A DNA stretch of 64,000 nucleotides, taken from positions 1 to 64,000 of the forward strand of contig JAFVQD010000008.1 in assembly GCA_017504965.1 (NCBI GenBank), given 5' to 3'. Below the pieces are notes generated by a model that saw nothing but the letters and a program-made list of their open reading frames with translations, was not told the DNA's origin and searched no databases. Shown here one piece after another: positions 1-7,827 of this stretch (the stretch's first letter is position 1; each line of letters opens with the position of its first letter). The position numbers and the translations under genes are program-made. The DNA is from Bacteroidales bacterium (lineage in GTDB: Bacteria; Bacteroidota; Bacteroidia; Bacteroidales; UBA932).

Positions 1-53
1 TAGCTTTTCAATGAACATAAGATCATCAATATTGCAATATAAAATTTACACAT
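1..53 (-). CDS. Start of a secreted or membrane protein, cut by window edge
   Basis: An ATG at 53-51 opens a frame that runs off the window edge. The 17 visible residues begin MCKFYIAILMILCSLKS, a short basic start followed by a hydrophobic run, as in a signal peptide or first membrane segment. It starts about 20 bases after the stop of the upstream short Rhs-like frame, on the same strand. Too little is present to name a family, and a chance frame cannot be excluded. Confidence 0.35.
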   Translation of the reverse strand, partial: MCKFYIAILMILCSLKS

Positions 54-73
54 ATTTTTAAAACTCTATTTGA

Positions 74-289
74 TTAGTAGGATGCCCTGTTAATATTAAA
101 ATTGATGGTTCCGGTATGTAGATTGGCTTCTACTTCGCCGTGCTTGATGAAATTCCATTTGTCTGCTGATGGAATCTTACTCTCTTCGCCGACTTTGAAT
201 CCCCATTGGGAATAAAGTCGGTGTATGGGCAGTAACTGAAAGACGACTATAATAATAGCCGTGAGTAGTGGTTTAATGGGGTATCTCAT
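74..289 (-). pseudogene. Truncated N-terminus of an Rhs/SpvB-like secreted protein
   Basis: The 71-residue frame has a clear signal peptide (hydrophobic residues 8-26) followed by a short segment containing KIPSADKW and HGEVEANLHTGTINFNI. In Bacteroidota, Rhs-repeat or toxin-like giant proteins typically begin their mature part with an 'x-fixed-residue, LFTG, I-P' pattern of this kind, and then continue for more than a thousand residues. Here a stop follows immediately. The reading as a broken or truncated Rhs-family gene is inference from that motif; a genuine small exported protein is the alternative. A TAnnTTTG box lies upstream at 373-380. Confidence 0.4.
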
Positions 290-372
290 ACGCTAAATTT
301 TTAATGGTTAGTAAATCAGTGATGTGGTACCGCTATAAATGAACTTTCGGGTTTACCTTGTGGGACAAGATA

Positions 373-380
373 CAAAATTA
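373..380 (-). promoter_or_regulatory. Possible -7 box (TAATTTTG) for the Rhs-like remnant
   Basis: Minus strand TAATTTTG matches the Bacteroidota -7 consensus TAnnTTTG. It lies about 85 bases upstream of the short Rhs-like frame and just downstream of the nested palindrome at 407-552. No good -33 TTTG at the usual distance was seen, so support is weak. Confidence 0.3.
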
Positions 381-406
381 TTCTGATTTTTCAAAATAAA
401 GGCCTG

Positions 407-552
407 CTGCAATTCGGAGTCCAGCATGATGTGTCCCACAGGTATGTAGGAGGCCCATAGCGTTGGATACCCGAGGAAAATTGCTCGGGTATCCAGCACA
501 AATGGCCTCAGGATGGCCTGTATAGCGGTTTTCGCTGGACTCCGAATTGCAG
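407..552. repeat. Nested palindrome, 146 bp, outer arms 19 bp perfect
   Basis: Bases 407-425 and 534-552 form a perfect 19-bp inverted repeat (left arm ctgcaattcggagtccagc). Inside it, 464-475 and 484-495 form a perfect 12-bp inverted repeat (tggatacccgag), extended outward by an aggccat/atgggcct pairing with one bulge. The whole could fold into a long branched hairpin. A further pair tgtgggaca (359-367) and tgtcccaca (432-440) is present. The remaining gene-free sequence between 290 and 655 shows nothing recognisable. Function is unknown: a small mobile palindrome or a structured RNA are both possible. No reverse transcriptase or transposase is nearby. Confidence 0.7.
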
Positions 553-655
553 GACGAAACAGTGGGCATCTGAACGGCTTTGGTGTGGCTTCTGAATATT
601 ACTTCTGAGCCAGCGGGTCCTGAGTAAGACGGCGGCTCTAATGGAATACCGACAC

Positions 656-690
656 AAAAAAAGCGACCCTGATATCAGAGTCGCTATTTT
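656..690 (-). terminator. Intrinsic terminator of rpmE2
   Basis: Arms agcgac (662-667) and gtcgct (680-685) around a palindromic ctgatatcag core, followed on the minus strand by a run of seven T (A656-A662 on the plus strand). It lies directly downstream of the L31 gene and fits a rho-independent terminator. Confidence 0.75.
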
Positions 691-707
691 TATACTGTCT
701 TGGCAGC

Positions 708-953
708 TTATTTTCTTTTGTATCTTTGGTAGAATTTGTCCACGCGGCCGGCAGTGTCCACAAGTTTCATCTTTCCAGTATAGAAAGGGTGAGAAGTGTT
801 AGAGATTTCGACCTTTACTAGAGGATATTCAACACCTTCGATTTCGATGGTCTCCTTAGTATTAACGCAAGAGCGAGTGATGAACACGTGCTCATTTGAC
901 ATATCCTTGAAAGCTACAAGACGGTAGGTTTCGGGATGAATTCCTTGTTTCAT
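708..953 (-). CDS. rpmE2: 50S ribosomal protein L31 type B
   Basis: An 81-residue protein of the large ribosomal subunit. The sequence carries the type B signature: [19 protein letters not shown] at the start, then [26 protein letters not shown] and [22 protein letters not shown]. It lacks the CxxC zinc-binding pairs of type A L31, having only one cysteine, so it should be the zinc-independent form, which in other bacteria replaces the zinc form under zinc limitation. Here no second L31 is seen in the window. It is a monocistronic gene with its own promoter (980-1011) and terminator (656-690). Confidence 0.95.
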   Translation of the reverse strand: MKQGIHPETYRLVAFKDMSNEHVFITRSCVNTKETIEIEGVEYPLVKVEISNTSHPFYTGKMKLVDTAGRVDKFYQRYKRK

Positions 954-979
954 TTCTTATCAGTTTTAATTACGGGCAG

Positions 980-1011
980 CAAAAGTAGATATTATTTACT
1001 TTCACTGCAAA
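980..1011 (-). promoter_or_regulatory. Promoter of rpmE2 (TTTG-N20-TACTTTTG)
   Basis: On the minus strand TTTG (1011-1008) is followed after 20 bases by TACTTTTG (987-980), a full match to the Bacteroidota consensus TTTG/TAnnTTTG. It sits immediately after the stop of the upstream gene and leaves a leader of about 20 bases before rpmE2. Confidence 0.75.
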
Positions 1012-2133
1012 TTATTTTGAAAATATTTGCTTGATTCTCCACAAACTATCATCATAGAGGAGATACTTTTTCGCCTTCTTGATCCACTTCTGCTCCTCCA
1101 CCTTTATATTCTCTTTCACCTCGTTCCATATATCGATCCCTCTGACATATTCCATAAGGATATTGTCATCCAGCAGCTCCTCCAGTCCGCACTCCACATC
1201 GAATTCCGGACACTCCTGCACCAGAAATCTCATAATTCTCAGGGCGTGCGCCAAGGCGTGGTACTGGACACCCGGATTGGGTATAAGCTGGAAACCATAG
1301 CACTCCTGTCCCTGATATCTCCCATCCTGAGGGACAAATTTAGTCCACCTTATGAAAGTGGCGGGATCATATATCGGGTTCCGGGGATCGTTCCAGTTCT
1401 CATAGCCATTTCTGACACAGTAGTCCGATAGTGATTTCATAAATGGGGCTCCGAACTGCTCATACGGACGGGTAGTACCCAGACCGGGGGTCACATTGGT
1501 CCCCCTCCACAGGTATTGACCTCCATAGAATCCGGCTGTAAACATCCCGGCCACATCCTCCATAGGCGGGATACTCCAGGGCATCATATACTGGGTAGCC
1601 GATCTGACCAGATAAGAGACGATGTGAAGGGGAAATTTGGCCCCCATCTCAGAGTGGAACATATTGGATATCTCTCCCAATGTAAGTCCGTGTCTGTGTG
1701 GAAAGCCGAGTGTGCCCATAGTACCCTCGACAGATCTGCCTGTGGGGTTCTCCCTGTCAAGCACATATACAGAGATCTCAAGTCCCTGCTGGTGGATGGT
1801 GCCGAAGAGGGCACCCATCAGGTCGATAATCGGAGAGTATCTGGCACCTATCTCCTGAAGTTCCACTATGATGGCATCCAGCCCGGCAAGATTCTCCACC
1901 ATATCCTCCATAGGGAAAAATTCGACCCCTTGAAGGCTAAGTGCCGTAAATCCTCCCAGCTCATCCCCGGGGACAAAGACCTTCCTCAGATTCCCTTTAC
2001 GATGAAGTGTCTCAAAGAGGTACTCCCCCTTCTCGGGATTCCAGGCCACCTGATTACAAAGCACCCCGACATTTCCCTTTGCCAGGACAATGTCGGGCTG
2101 CTGGTCCAGAGGTGTGGTTCTGAATGAGAACAT
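1012..2133 (-). CDS. DUF1343 / NamZ-like (exo-beta-N-acetylmuramidase family) protein
   Basis: A 373-residue protein of the DUF1343 family, whose characterised members (NamZ) release MurNAc from peptidoglycan fragments. Family landmarks seen: VGVLCNQ (22-28), ELQEIGARY (91-99, canonical DLQDIGxRxYTY), DRENPTGRSVEG (126-137) and PHRHGLTLGE (145-154). Two oddities: there is no signal peptide, although known NamZ proteins are often exported, and the canonical FSPEHGF segment is replaced by VPGDELGG (54-61), so the acidic residue there is shifted. Its ATG overlaps the glmM stop by one base (TAATG), implying translational coupling to amino-sugar metabolism. The family assignment is good; enzyme activity is uncertain. 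Confidence 0.75.
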   Translation of the reverse strand: MFSFRTTPLDQQPDIVLAKGNVGVLCNQVAWNPEKGEYLFETLHRKGNLRKVFVPGDELGGFTALSLQGVEFFPMEDMVENLAGLDAIIVELQEIGARYSPIIDLMGALFGTIHQQGLEISVYVLDRENPTGRSVEGTMGTLGFPHRHGLTLGEISNMFHSEMGAKFPLHIVSYLVRSATQYMMPWSIPPMEDVAGMFTAGFYGGQYLWRGTNVTPGLGTTRPYEQFGAPFMKSLSDYCVRNGYENWNDPRNPIYDPATFIRWTKFVPQDGRYQGQECYGFQLIPNPGVQYHALAHALRIMRFLVQECPEFDVECGLEELLDDNILMEYVRGIDIWNEVKENIKVEEQKWIKKAKKYLLYDDSLWRIKQIFSK

Positions 2134-3524
2134 TAACCTTTAATTCTGTTTGCTACCGCGATAACTCTCTGTGCAAGTGCCTCAGCTTTAGCTTCGTCAG
2201 ATGCCTCAGAATAGATACGGATGATAGGTTCAGTGTTTGATTTTCTGAGGTGTACCCACATCTTTTCAGCATCGAAGTCGATCTTCACACCGTCGATAGT
2301 GGTGATTCTCTCATTTGCAAACTCTTTCTTAACCTCTTCAAGAATCTTGTCGATAAGTACAGGATCTGAAAGTTCGATCTTGTTCTTTGAAATCACATAT
2401 GGAGGATATGTCGCTCTTAGCTCAGAAACTTTCATCTTTTTGTGTGCAAGGTTAGAGAGGAATAGAGCCACACCGATGAGTGCGTCACGACCTGCGTGAA
2501 GATCAGGGAAGATAACACCGCCATTGCCTTCACCACCGATAACAGCACCGGTTCTTCTCATCTCGGTAACCACGTTTACCTCACCTACAGCAGCAGCTGT
2601 ATATGTACATCCGTGAGCCTCAGTCACATCTCTGAGTGCACGTGACGATGACAAGTTAGAAACTGTAGAGCCTTTCACATTCTGAAGGACATAGTCTGAT
2701 ACAGATACGAGGGTATACTCCTCACCAAATGGTTTGCCATCTTCGCAGATAAGTGCAAGTCTGTCCACATCAGGGTCCACTGATATACCGAAGTCAGCAC
2801 CGGTCTCCACCACTTTAGCAGAGAGGTCTACCAAGTGTGCAGGAAGTGGTTCAGGATTGTGTGCGAAATGTCCTGTAGGTTCGCAGTGAACACATTCACA
2901 CTGCACGCCCAAAGCCTCAAGAAGTTTAGGCATAATGACACCACCCACTGAGTTTACAGCATCCAAAGCTACTTTGAAGCCTGCTTTATAGATAGCCTCT
3001 ACATCCACAAGTGGCTGAGCAAGGACAGCATCGATATGTTGCTGGGTAAAATCTTTATACTCGATGGTACCAAGATTGTCTACATCTGCGAAATCAAAGT
3101 TTTCAGCTTCAGCTACTGCCAGAAGTTTTGCACCCTCCTCTGCATCGAGGAATTCACCTTTTTCATTGAGAAGTTTGAGCGCGTTCCACTGTTTAGGGTT
3201 GTGTGATGCTGTAAGGATGATACCGCCATCTGCCTTTTCGAAGATGACAGCCATCTCTGTAGTAGGTGTAGAAGCGAGTCCGGCATTCACTACATCGATA
3301 CCGCAAGCCATAAGTGTACCGCATACTACTGAGTCTACCATTTTACCTGAAAGACGTGCATCCCTTCCGACTACCACTTTATATTTCTCCTTTCCCGGGA
3401 TCCTCTCTTTAAGTCTTACAGCGTAAGCAGAAGTGAATTTCACGATGTCTACTGGGGTAAGGCAGTCGCCCACTTCCCCACCGATAGTACCTCTGATACC
3501 AGAGATAGATTTGATTAGTGTCAT
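2133..3524 (-). CDS. glmM: Phosphoglucosamine mutase
   Basis: A 463-residue alpha-D-phosphohexomutase that interconverts GlcN-6-P and GlcN-1-P on the path to UDP-GlcNAc for cell wall synthesis. Catalytic loop TASHNP at 105-110 with phosphoserine Ser107, metal loop DPDVDR at 250-255, sugar-binding GEGNGG at 331-336 and the phosphate loop RKSNTEPIIRIYSE near 427-440 are all intact. Length and layout are those of the Bacteroidota proteins annotated as GlmM; a phosphomannomutase activity cannot be excluded by sequence alone. It follows batE by 20 bases and couples to the NamZ-like gene, so it appears to be part of the long moxR-bat transcript. Confidence 0.9.
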   Translation of the reverse strand: MTLIKSISGIRGTIGGEVGDCLTPVDIVKFTSAYAVRLKERIPGKEKYKVVVGRDARLSGKMVDSVVCGTLMACGIDVVNAGLASTPTTEMAVIFEKADGGIILTASHNPKQWNALKLLNEKGEFLDAEEGAKLLAVAEAENFDFADVDNLGTIEYKDFTQQHIDAVLAQPLVDVEAIYKAGFKVALDAVNSVGGVIMPKLLEALGVQCECVHCEPTGHFAHNPEPLPAHLVDLSAKVVETGADFGISVDPDVDRLALICEDGKPFGEEYTLVSVSDYVLQNVKGSTVSNLSSSRALRDVTEAHGCTYTAAAVGEVNVVTEMRRTGAVIGGEGNGGVIFPDLHAGRDALIGVALFLSNLAHKKMKVSELRATYPPYVISKNKIELSDPVLIDKILEEVKKEFANERITTIDGVKIDFDAEKMWVHLRKSNTEPIIRIYSEASDEAKAEALAQRVIAVANRIKG

Positions 3525-3544
3525 AGTATAATTGGTTTATAGTT

Positions 3545-4321
3545 TTAAATAGTTTCTATTTCTCTTTTAAGTATCCAGCCCTGTCTTCCGTCACTGAGTT
3601 CGACCTTGTTCCACTCTCCCAGCTCCTCCAGTATGGTCACTTTGGTCCCTTCGTGGATTATGAAGAGGGACTTACCGGATGCATTGGGAGAACTTTTCAC
3701 CGAACTTACCGGATTTATCACTATAGCCCCGTCAGTGCCCAATATCTCGCTCCTCAACCCGAATGAGAATATGACAGATAAAAGCATAAATATAGCAACA
3801 ATAATGGCAAAAACGAAAGATAATTTTCTGATAGCCATCGAACGTCCGAATCTGAACGCCAGTAAAAGGATGGCTACGAGGACTAAAGAGGCGAGCGCCA
3901 CATAGGCCCAGCCATCGGATGAGAGTGTCTCTCTGAACGATTTGAACCAGGTCACCAGCACGAATTCCGGTACCTTCTCTATCTTGTCGAGTGTAAACTG
4001 GTGCGCAAAATCGAGATTGGCTCTGGCATCCTTATACGAAGGATCCAGCTTCAGAGCCCTCTCATAATAGAGGACAGCATAGGCGATATAGCCGCTCATC
4101 TTGAAATAGGTATTACCCATATTGTAATAGAGTTCTGCAGAGCTGTATCCCTGATCTTCCAGGGCCCGGAAACACTCCAGCGCACCGCTGAAATCGTCAT
4201 TGGCGTAGCACTCCACACCGGCATTCCACAGGGAATCCTGCTGACTTGCAGCCCGGGCTGCAAAAGGCATCATTGCCAGAAGCAAAATAAATATTATCTT
4301 TTTCATACCCTTAGCTTTCAA
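3545..4321 (-). CDS. batE: BatE: TPR and SH3-like membrane protein
   Basis: A 258-residue protein with an N-terminal signal peptide (MKKIIFILLLAMMPFAARA), TPR repeats at roughly 30-105 (YYNMGNTYFKM, YYERALKLDPSYKDARANL), two membrane segments at about 138-156 and 167-186, and a bacterial SH3-like domain at the C-terminus (SVKSSPNASGKSLFIIHEGTKVTILEE..GWILK). This is the architecture of BatE of the Bacteroides aerotolerance operon. The start could be MKAKG or the internal MKKII five residues later. It overlaps batD by 11 bases. The molecular role of Bat proteins is not firmly known. Confidence 0.85.
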   Translation of the reverse strand: MKAKGMKKIIFILLLAMMPFAARAASQQDSLWNAGVECYANDDFSGALECFRALEDQGYSSAELYYNMGNTYFKMSGYIAYAVLYYERALKLDPSYKDARANLDFAHQFTLDKIEKVPEFVLVTWFKSFRETLSSDGWAYVALASLVLVAILLLAFRFGRSMAIRKLSFVFAIIVAIFMLLSVIFSFGLRSEILGTDGAIVINPVSSVKSSPNASGKSLFIIHEGTKVTILEELGEWNKVELSDGRQGWILKREIETI

Positions 4322-6122
4322 TTTCAGAAATAATTCTCATAGCCTCCTGATAGTGGCTTTCCATAGCACTCGCTCCGCCTGATGGGGCATAACGTGCATA
4401 TTCACACGCATCTATAACCCCCTCCAGCGCCGATATCAGCTCTTCGGTGCACCCCCTGGCCAGAAGTTTCTCCCTGATCACATCCCTGTTCAGTTCACCT
4501 GCGGGGACCATCAGTTTGTCAGAGAGGTATCCCAATATCGCTTTGTGCAGTTCTTCATAGAATGCCGTATAAAGCTCCTGTCTGAGGAACTCCTCTCCCC
4601 TCTTGAGTCTGGCCTTGGCCACTTTCTTCGCCCTTCTGTTTCGTCTTCCCACTACATCCTGCCTGCGGGCAATGCTCCTCTCCAGAATATAAGCTGCTGC
4701 CAGGAATCCGCACACTACCGCACCCATTCCGCACCAGAAGCCTGCTGACGCAATGGCAAAAGTGCGACCCTTGTCGAGATGCTCTGCAGAGGTCTCGATA
4801 TACCTGATATCGTTCCCCAGAGACTTTACACTCTGCTTATTGATACCGGATGATATCACCGGTGCAGCACTCTCGGCACCTCTGGCCACACCTATGCTCT
4901 GCGGCTCAGACTTGATGGTCATATACTTATTGGCATTCACATTATAGTAACTGAACTCAATAGGTTCAATTTCAAATGTACCTGAGCTTCTCGGAATAAA
5001 CGGATATTCAAATCTCTTCGAGCCTGAAGATCCAGATGCAGTGGTGGAGATATTCTCACTTCTCTTCACATCGTAGACCTCGAAATCGGGTGGAAAATTC
5101 ACCTTCGGTGCCTCTATCAGATTGAGGTTTCCTGTTCCAGATACAGTGACGATCAGTGAAGCGGCCTCGTGGGCACTGAGGGAGTCTCTGGAGAGCTTCA
5201 CATCCAGCTTATAGTTACCCACACCACCTGTAAATGATGCAGGTGCCCCTGAGGGCAATGGTCTCACAGTCACTTTCAGTTTCGGTGTATGGATCCTCTT
5301 TTTGAGAGTCTGGTAATTGTCGAAGAAATCATCAAAGATCGAACGGGAAGGGGCACTTGATCTCACCTGCACTGCACAAATCATCTCTGCAGGCTCGATA
5401 GAGAGTTCGCCTGTCTGCTGTGGAAGAAGCATATACTTCCTCAGAAGTGCAGCGCTGTATATCTCACCGTTATAGGTCTCTCTGACAAATTCGAGGTTGT
5501 TTGGGGCCTCTATCTCCTGGCTCCAGAAGCCGTTGAATGATGGGAATTTGATATCCTCCACACCACTTATGTTTGTTCTGGTCAGAAGCTTGAGTGTAGC
5601 GATTACAGGCTCACCCTTCACCACATTGTCCTTACTGAGGGTCATCGAGAGGATTATATCTTTCTCCCCTATGGTAGGGTACCTGTCACGGCCATTCACA
5701 CCATTTCCGGAGGACGACTCAGCACTCTGTCCACCTTTTACCACCTCGATGGTAACACTCTTGCTGGTATATGTATCTCCATCAATATTTACCGATGCTG
5801 CCGGGATGGTGAACTTACCCTCACCTTTGGCCAGAAGAATATATGTAAAGCTCTCCTGATAGGTGTGGGTCCTCTTCCCATTTATGATATTTGTACTCGA
5901 CATAGTGGAGGTAGTGGGTCCTGCCAACACCTGAAAGTCGCTGATCTGAGGTGGATTGAACTCCTTGGTCTTTCCCGATGCTGTATAGACTACCCTGAAT
6001 GCCTCATCGAGTGCCACCACCGCCGGTGCATCCACAGTGAGCCCGTGCTGCTGCCCTTTTACCGAAGTAAATCCGCACAGCAGGGATATCACCATCCACA
6101 GTTTTATTGCTTTTAGCTTCAT
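4311..6122 (-). CDS. batD: BatD: aerotolerance periplasmic/membrane protein
   Basis: A 603-residue protein with a signal peptide (MKLKAIKLWMVISLLCGFTSVKG), a long periplasmic part of repeated beta-sandwich type segments (for example FNPPQISDFQVLAGPTTSTMSSTNI and ESFTYILLAKGEGKFTIPAASV), one membrane segment near 455-478 and a basic cytosolic tail with an ERGA-like helical region. This matches the BatD/oxygen tolerance family. It lies 8 bases after the batB-batC fusion and overlaps batE, as expected for an assembled complex with BatA and BatB. Confidence 0.85.
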   Translation of the reverse strand: MKLKAIKLWMVISLLCGFTSVKGQQHGLTVDAPAVVALDEAFRVVYTASGKTKEFNPPQISDFQVLAGPTTSTMSSTNIINGKRTHTYQESFTYILLAKGEGKFTIPAASVNIDGDTYTSKSVTIEVVKGGQSAESSSGNGVNGRDRYPTIGEKDIILSMTLSKDNVVKGEPVIATLKLLTRTNISGVEDIKFPSFNGFWSQEIEAPNNLEFVRETYNGEIYSAALLRKYMLLPQQTGELSIEPAEMICAVQVRSSAPSRSIFDDFFDNYQTLKKRIHTPKLKVTVRPLPSGAPASFTGGVGNYKLDVKLSRDSLSAHEAASLIVTVSGTGNLNLIEAPKVNFPPDFEVYDVKRSENISTTASGSSGSKRFEYPFIPRSSGTFEIEPIEFSYYNVNANKYMTIKSEPQSIGVARGAESAAPVISSGINKQSVKSLGNDIRYIETSAEHLDKGRTFAIASAGFWCGMGAVVCGFLAAAYILERSIARRQDVVGRRNRRAKKVAKARLKRGEEFLRQELYTAFYEELHKAILGYLSDKLMVPAGELNRDVIREKLLARGCTEELISALEGVIDACEYARYAPSGGASAMESHYQEAMRIISEIES

Positions 6123-6129
6123 ATCTCTT

Positions 6130-7827
6130 TTACCAATTTTTCTCTTTTTGTTTTGATTTCAGCTTCTCTGCCTTCTCCTTCTTCACCTTGTCCTGAGTCT
6201 CTTTCTCCTTATCCTCTATGGCCTGGAGCATCTGCTGGGCAGCCTGAGGGGTGATTTTGGGAGGAGCTTGCTGCTGCTGAGGATCCTGATTTTGGTTCTG
6301 ATCCTGATTCTGCTGATCCTGATTCTGGTCCTGGTTCTGATCCTGATTCTGATCTTGGTTCTGCTGGTTCTGGTCCTGGTTCTGGTCCTGCTGATTCTGA
6401 TGGTTCTGCTGGTTCTGCTGATCCTCCAGCTTCTTCTGGGCATAGGCCAGATTCGATTTTGTCTCCATATCGGCAGGATTTCTCCTGAGAGACTCCTTGA
6501 ATGCATCTACAGCCTCCTGATATTTTTTCTGCTTTAGAGCGACATTGCCCACATTGTGGTAATAGTCTGCACTCCTGTCCTCCTTATAGTCAGCCAGCGT
6601 ATCTGCTACTGTAGAGTAGTGCTTGGCGGCCTCCTCGAAGTTCTCTATCTTATAGAGGGCATTGCCCAGATTATACTGGGCTGCTATAGAGGTGGAGTCC
6701 TTCAGCACACCCCTACGGTAGTCTATCTCAGCCTGCTGGAACTCCCCTTTCTTGTAAGCTCGGTTACCTGCACGGACCTCCCTCTTGTCCACTTGTCCGA
6801 AAGCGGTAGTGGAGAGGAGTAGAAATGCCACGAAGAGTTTCCTTTTATTTCGTCTGCTGTTTATCATAAACTCAAGTAACAGGAAGAAGAGGGCTATCCC
6901 GAAAAAGTACATATACTGCTCATCAAACTCCTCGAATACCACATTCTGGTACCTCTTCGCCTCCATATCTTTAATTTCATCTATTATAGGGTTAAGTCCG
7001 AATTCTGTAGTACCTGCCCTCACATAGAGCCCCTCTCCCGCCCGGGCCACATCCTGCAGAGTCTGCTCATCGAGGCGTGTCACTACTATATTGCCATCCT
7101 TATCCTTCATAAGCTCCCCATCTTTAGGGATAGGTTTCCCTTCTGAAGAGCCTACACCCACACAGAATACCCTGGCTCCCATAGTGGTAGCATCCTTGGC
7201 AGCACTGATGGGGTCATCTTCGTGGTTTTCACCATCTGTGATAAGGATAATGGCGCGACTGTTCTCGCTATCCATACTGAAACTCCTCACACAGGTGAGT
7301 ATGGCGTCACCTAAAGCTGTCCCCTGCACAGGGATGCTCTCGGTATTGATACTATTCAGGAATATTTTGGCAGAGACATAGTCTGTAGTGATGGGGAGCT
7401 GTACGAAAGACTGCCCGGCAAATACCACCAGCCCTATCCTGTCGTCCTGAAGTCTGTCCACAAGTTTCGATATGGCCAGTTTGGCCCTCTCCAGACGGTT
7501 AGGATAGTAATCCTCTGCCAGCATAGAGTTCGAAACGTCGAGTGCTATCATTATCTCGGCACCTTTCACCTCCTGTTTTTTAAGTGTCGCCCCGATCTGT
7601 GGTCTGGCCATACCTATCGAGAAGAAGAAAAATGCCAGAGAGTAGAATACAAGTTTTACCCACCCTTTTCTGGATGATCTCTCAGGGGTCAGTCTGGCCA
7701 CCAGAGAGGGATCCCCGAACTTGGCTACTCTCCTCTTCCTTCCCCTCAGCATCAGCCAGTAGAACAGGAAGAAGAACGGGATCAGAAAGATCAGAAAGAG
7801 ATATTGTCCTTGTGCAAAATGTATCAT
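6130..7827 (-). CDS. batB: BatB-BatC fusion: vWA membrane protein plus TPR domain
   Basis: A 565-residue protein that joins two proteins usually encoded separately. Residues 1-325 are BatB: two N-terminal membrane segments (8-26, 57-72), a von Willebrand A domain with a complete MIDAS (DVSNSM 97-102, GT at 169-170, TDGEN 198-201) and a closing membrane segment (308-322). A second hydrophobic stretch LFVAFLLLSTTAFGQ (331-345) looks like the old BatC signal peptide, now internal. Then follow TPR repeats (355-465), a Q/N/D-rich linker (468-523) and a basic tail. The frame is open throughout with no sign of a frameshift. Start overlaps the batA stop by one base. Confidence 0.9.
   Translation of the reverse strand: MIHFAQGQYLFLIFLIPFFFLFYWLMLRGRKRRVAKFGDPSLVARLTPERSSRKGWVKLVFYSLAFFFFSIGMARPQIGATLKKQEVKGAEIMIALDVSNSMLAEDYYPNRLERAKLAISKLVDRLQDDRIGLVVFAGQSFVQLPITTDYVSAKIFLNSINTESIPVQGTALGDAILTCVRSFSMDSENSRAIILITDGENHEDDPISAAKDATTMGARVFCVGVGSSEGKPIPKDGELMKDKDGNIVVTRLDEQTLQDVARAGEGLYVRAGTTEFGLNPIIDEIKDMEAKRYQNVVFEEFDEQYMYFFGIALFFLLLEFMINSRRNKRKLFVAFLLLSTTAFGQVDKREVRAGNRAYKKGEFQQAEIDYRRGVLKDSTSIAAQYNLGNALYKIENFEEAAKHYSTVADTLADYKEDRSADYYHNVGNVALKQKKYQEAVDAFKESLRRNPADMETKSNLAYAQKKLEDQQNQQNHQNQQDQNQDQNQQNQDQNQDQNQDQNQDQQNQDQNQNQDPQQQQAPPKITPQAAQQMLQAIEDKEKETQDKVKKEKAEKLKSKQKEKNW
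6259..6426 (-). repeat. Tandem short repeats coding a Gln/Asn/Asp-rich linker
   Basis: Within the batB-batC gene, degenerate 6-base and 12-base units of the type CAGAAC/CAGGAC repeat for about 170 bases and encode a low-complexity linker rich in QNQD (residues 468-523). Such arrays can change length by slippage in multiples of three without breaking the frame. Confidence 0.85.

Noticed and set aside
407-552. Retron msr-msd RNA
   Set aside because: Long inverted arms and an inner hairpin are present, but no reverse transcriptase is encoded in the window and the arms are symmetrical DNA palindromes.
378-569. 63-residue frame on the minus strand across the nested palindrome
   Set aside because: It is read through both arms of the inverted repeat, has no family resemblance and no promoter; the palindrome explains the open frame.
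6259-6426. CRISPR array
   Set aside because: Repeat units are 6-12 bases without unique spacers and lie inside a gene; no cas genes are present.
6216-6537. Arg/Ser/Thr-rich and Leu/Ile-rich frames opposite and out of phase with the Q/N/D linker
   Set aside because: They are by-products of the CAGAAC-type repeat inside the batB-batC gene.
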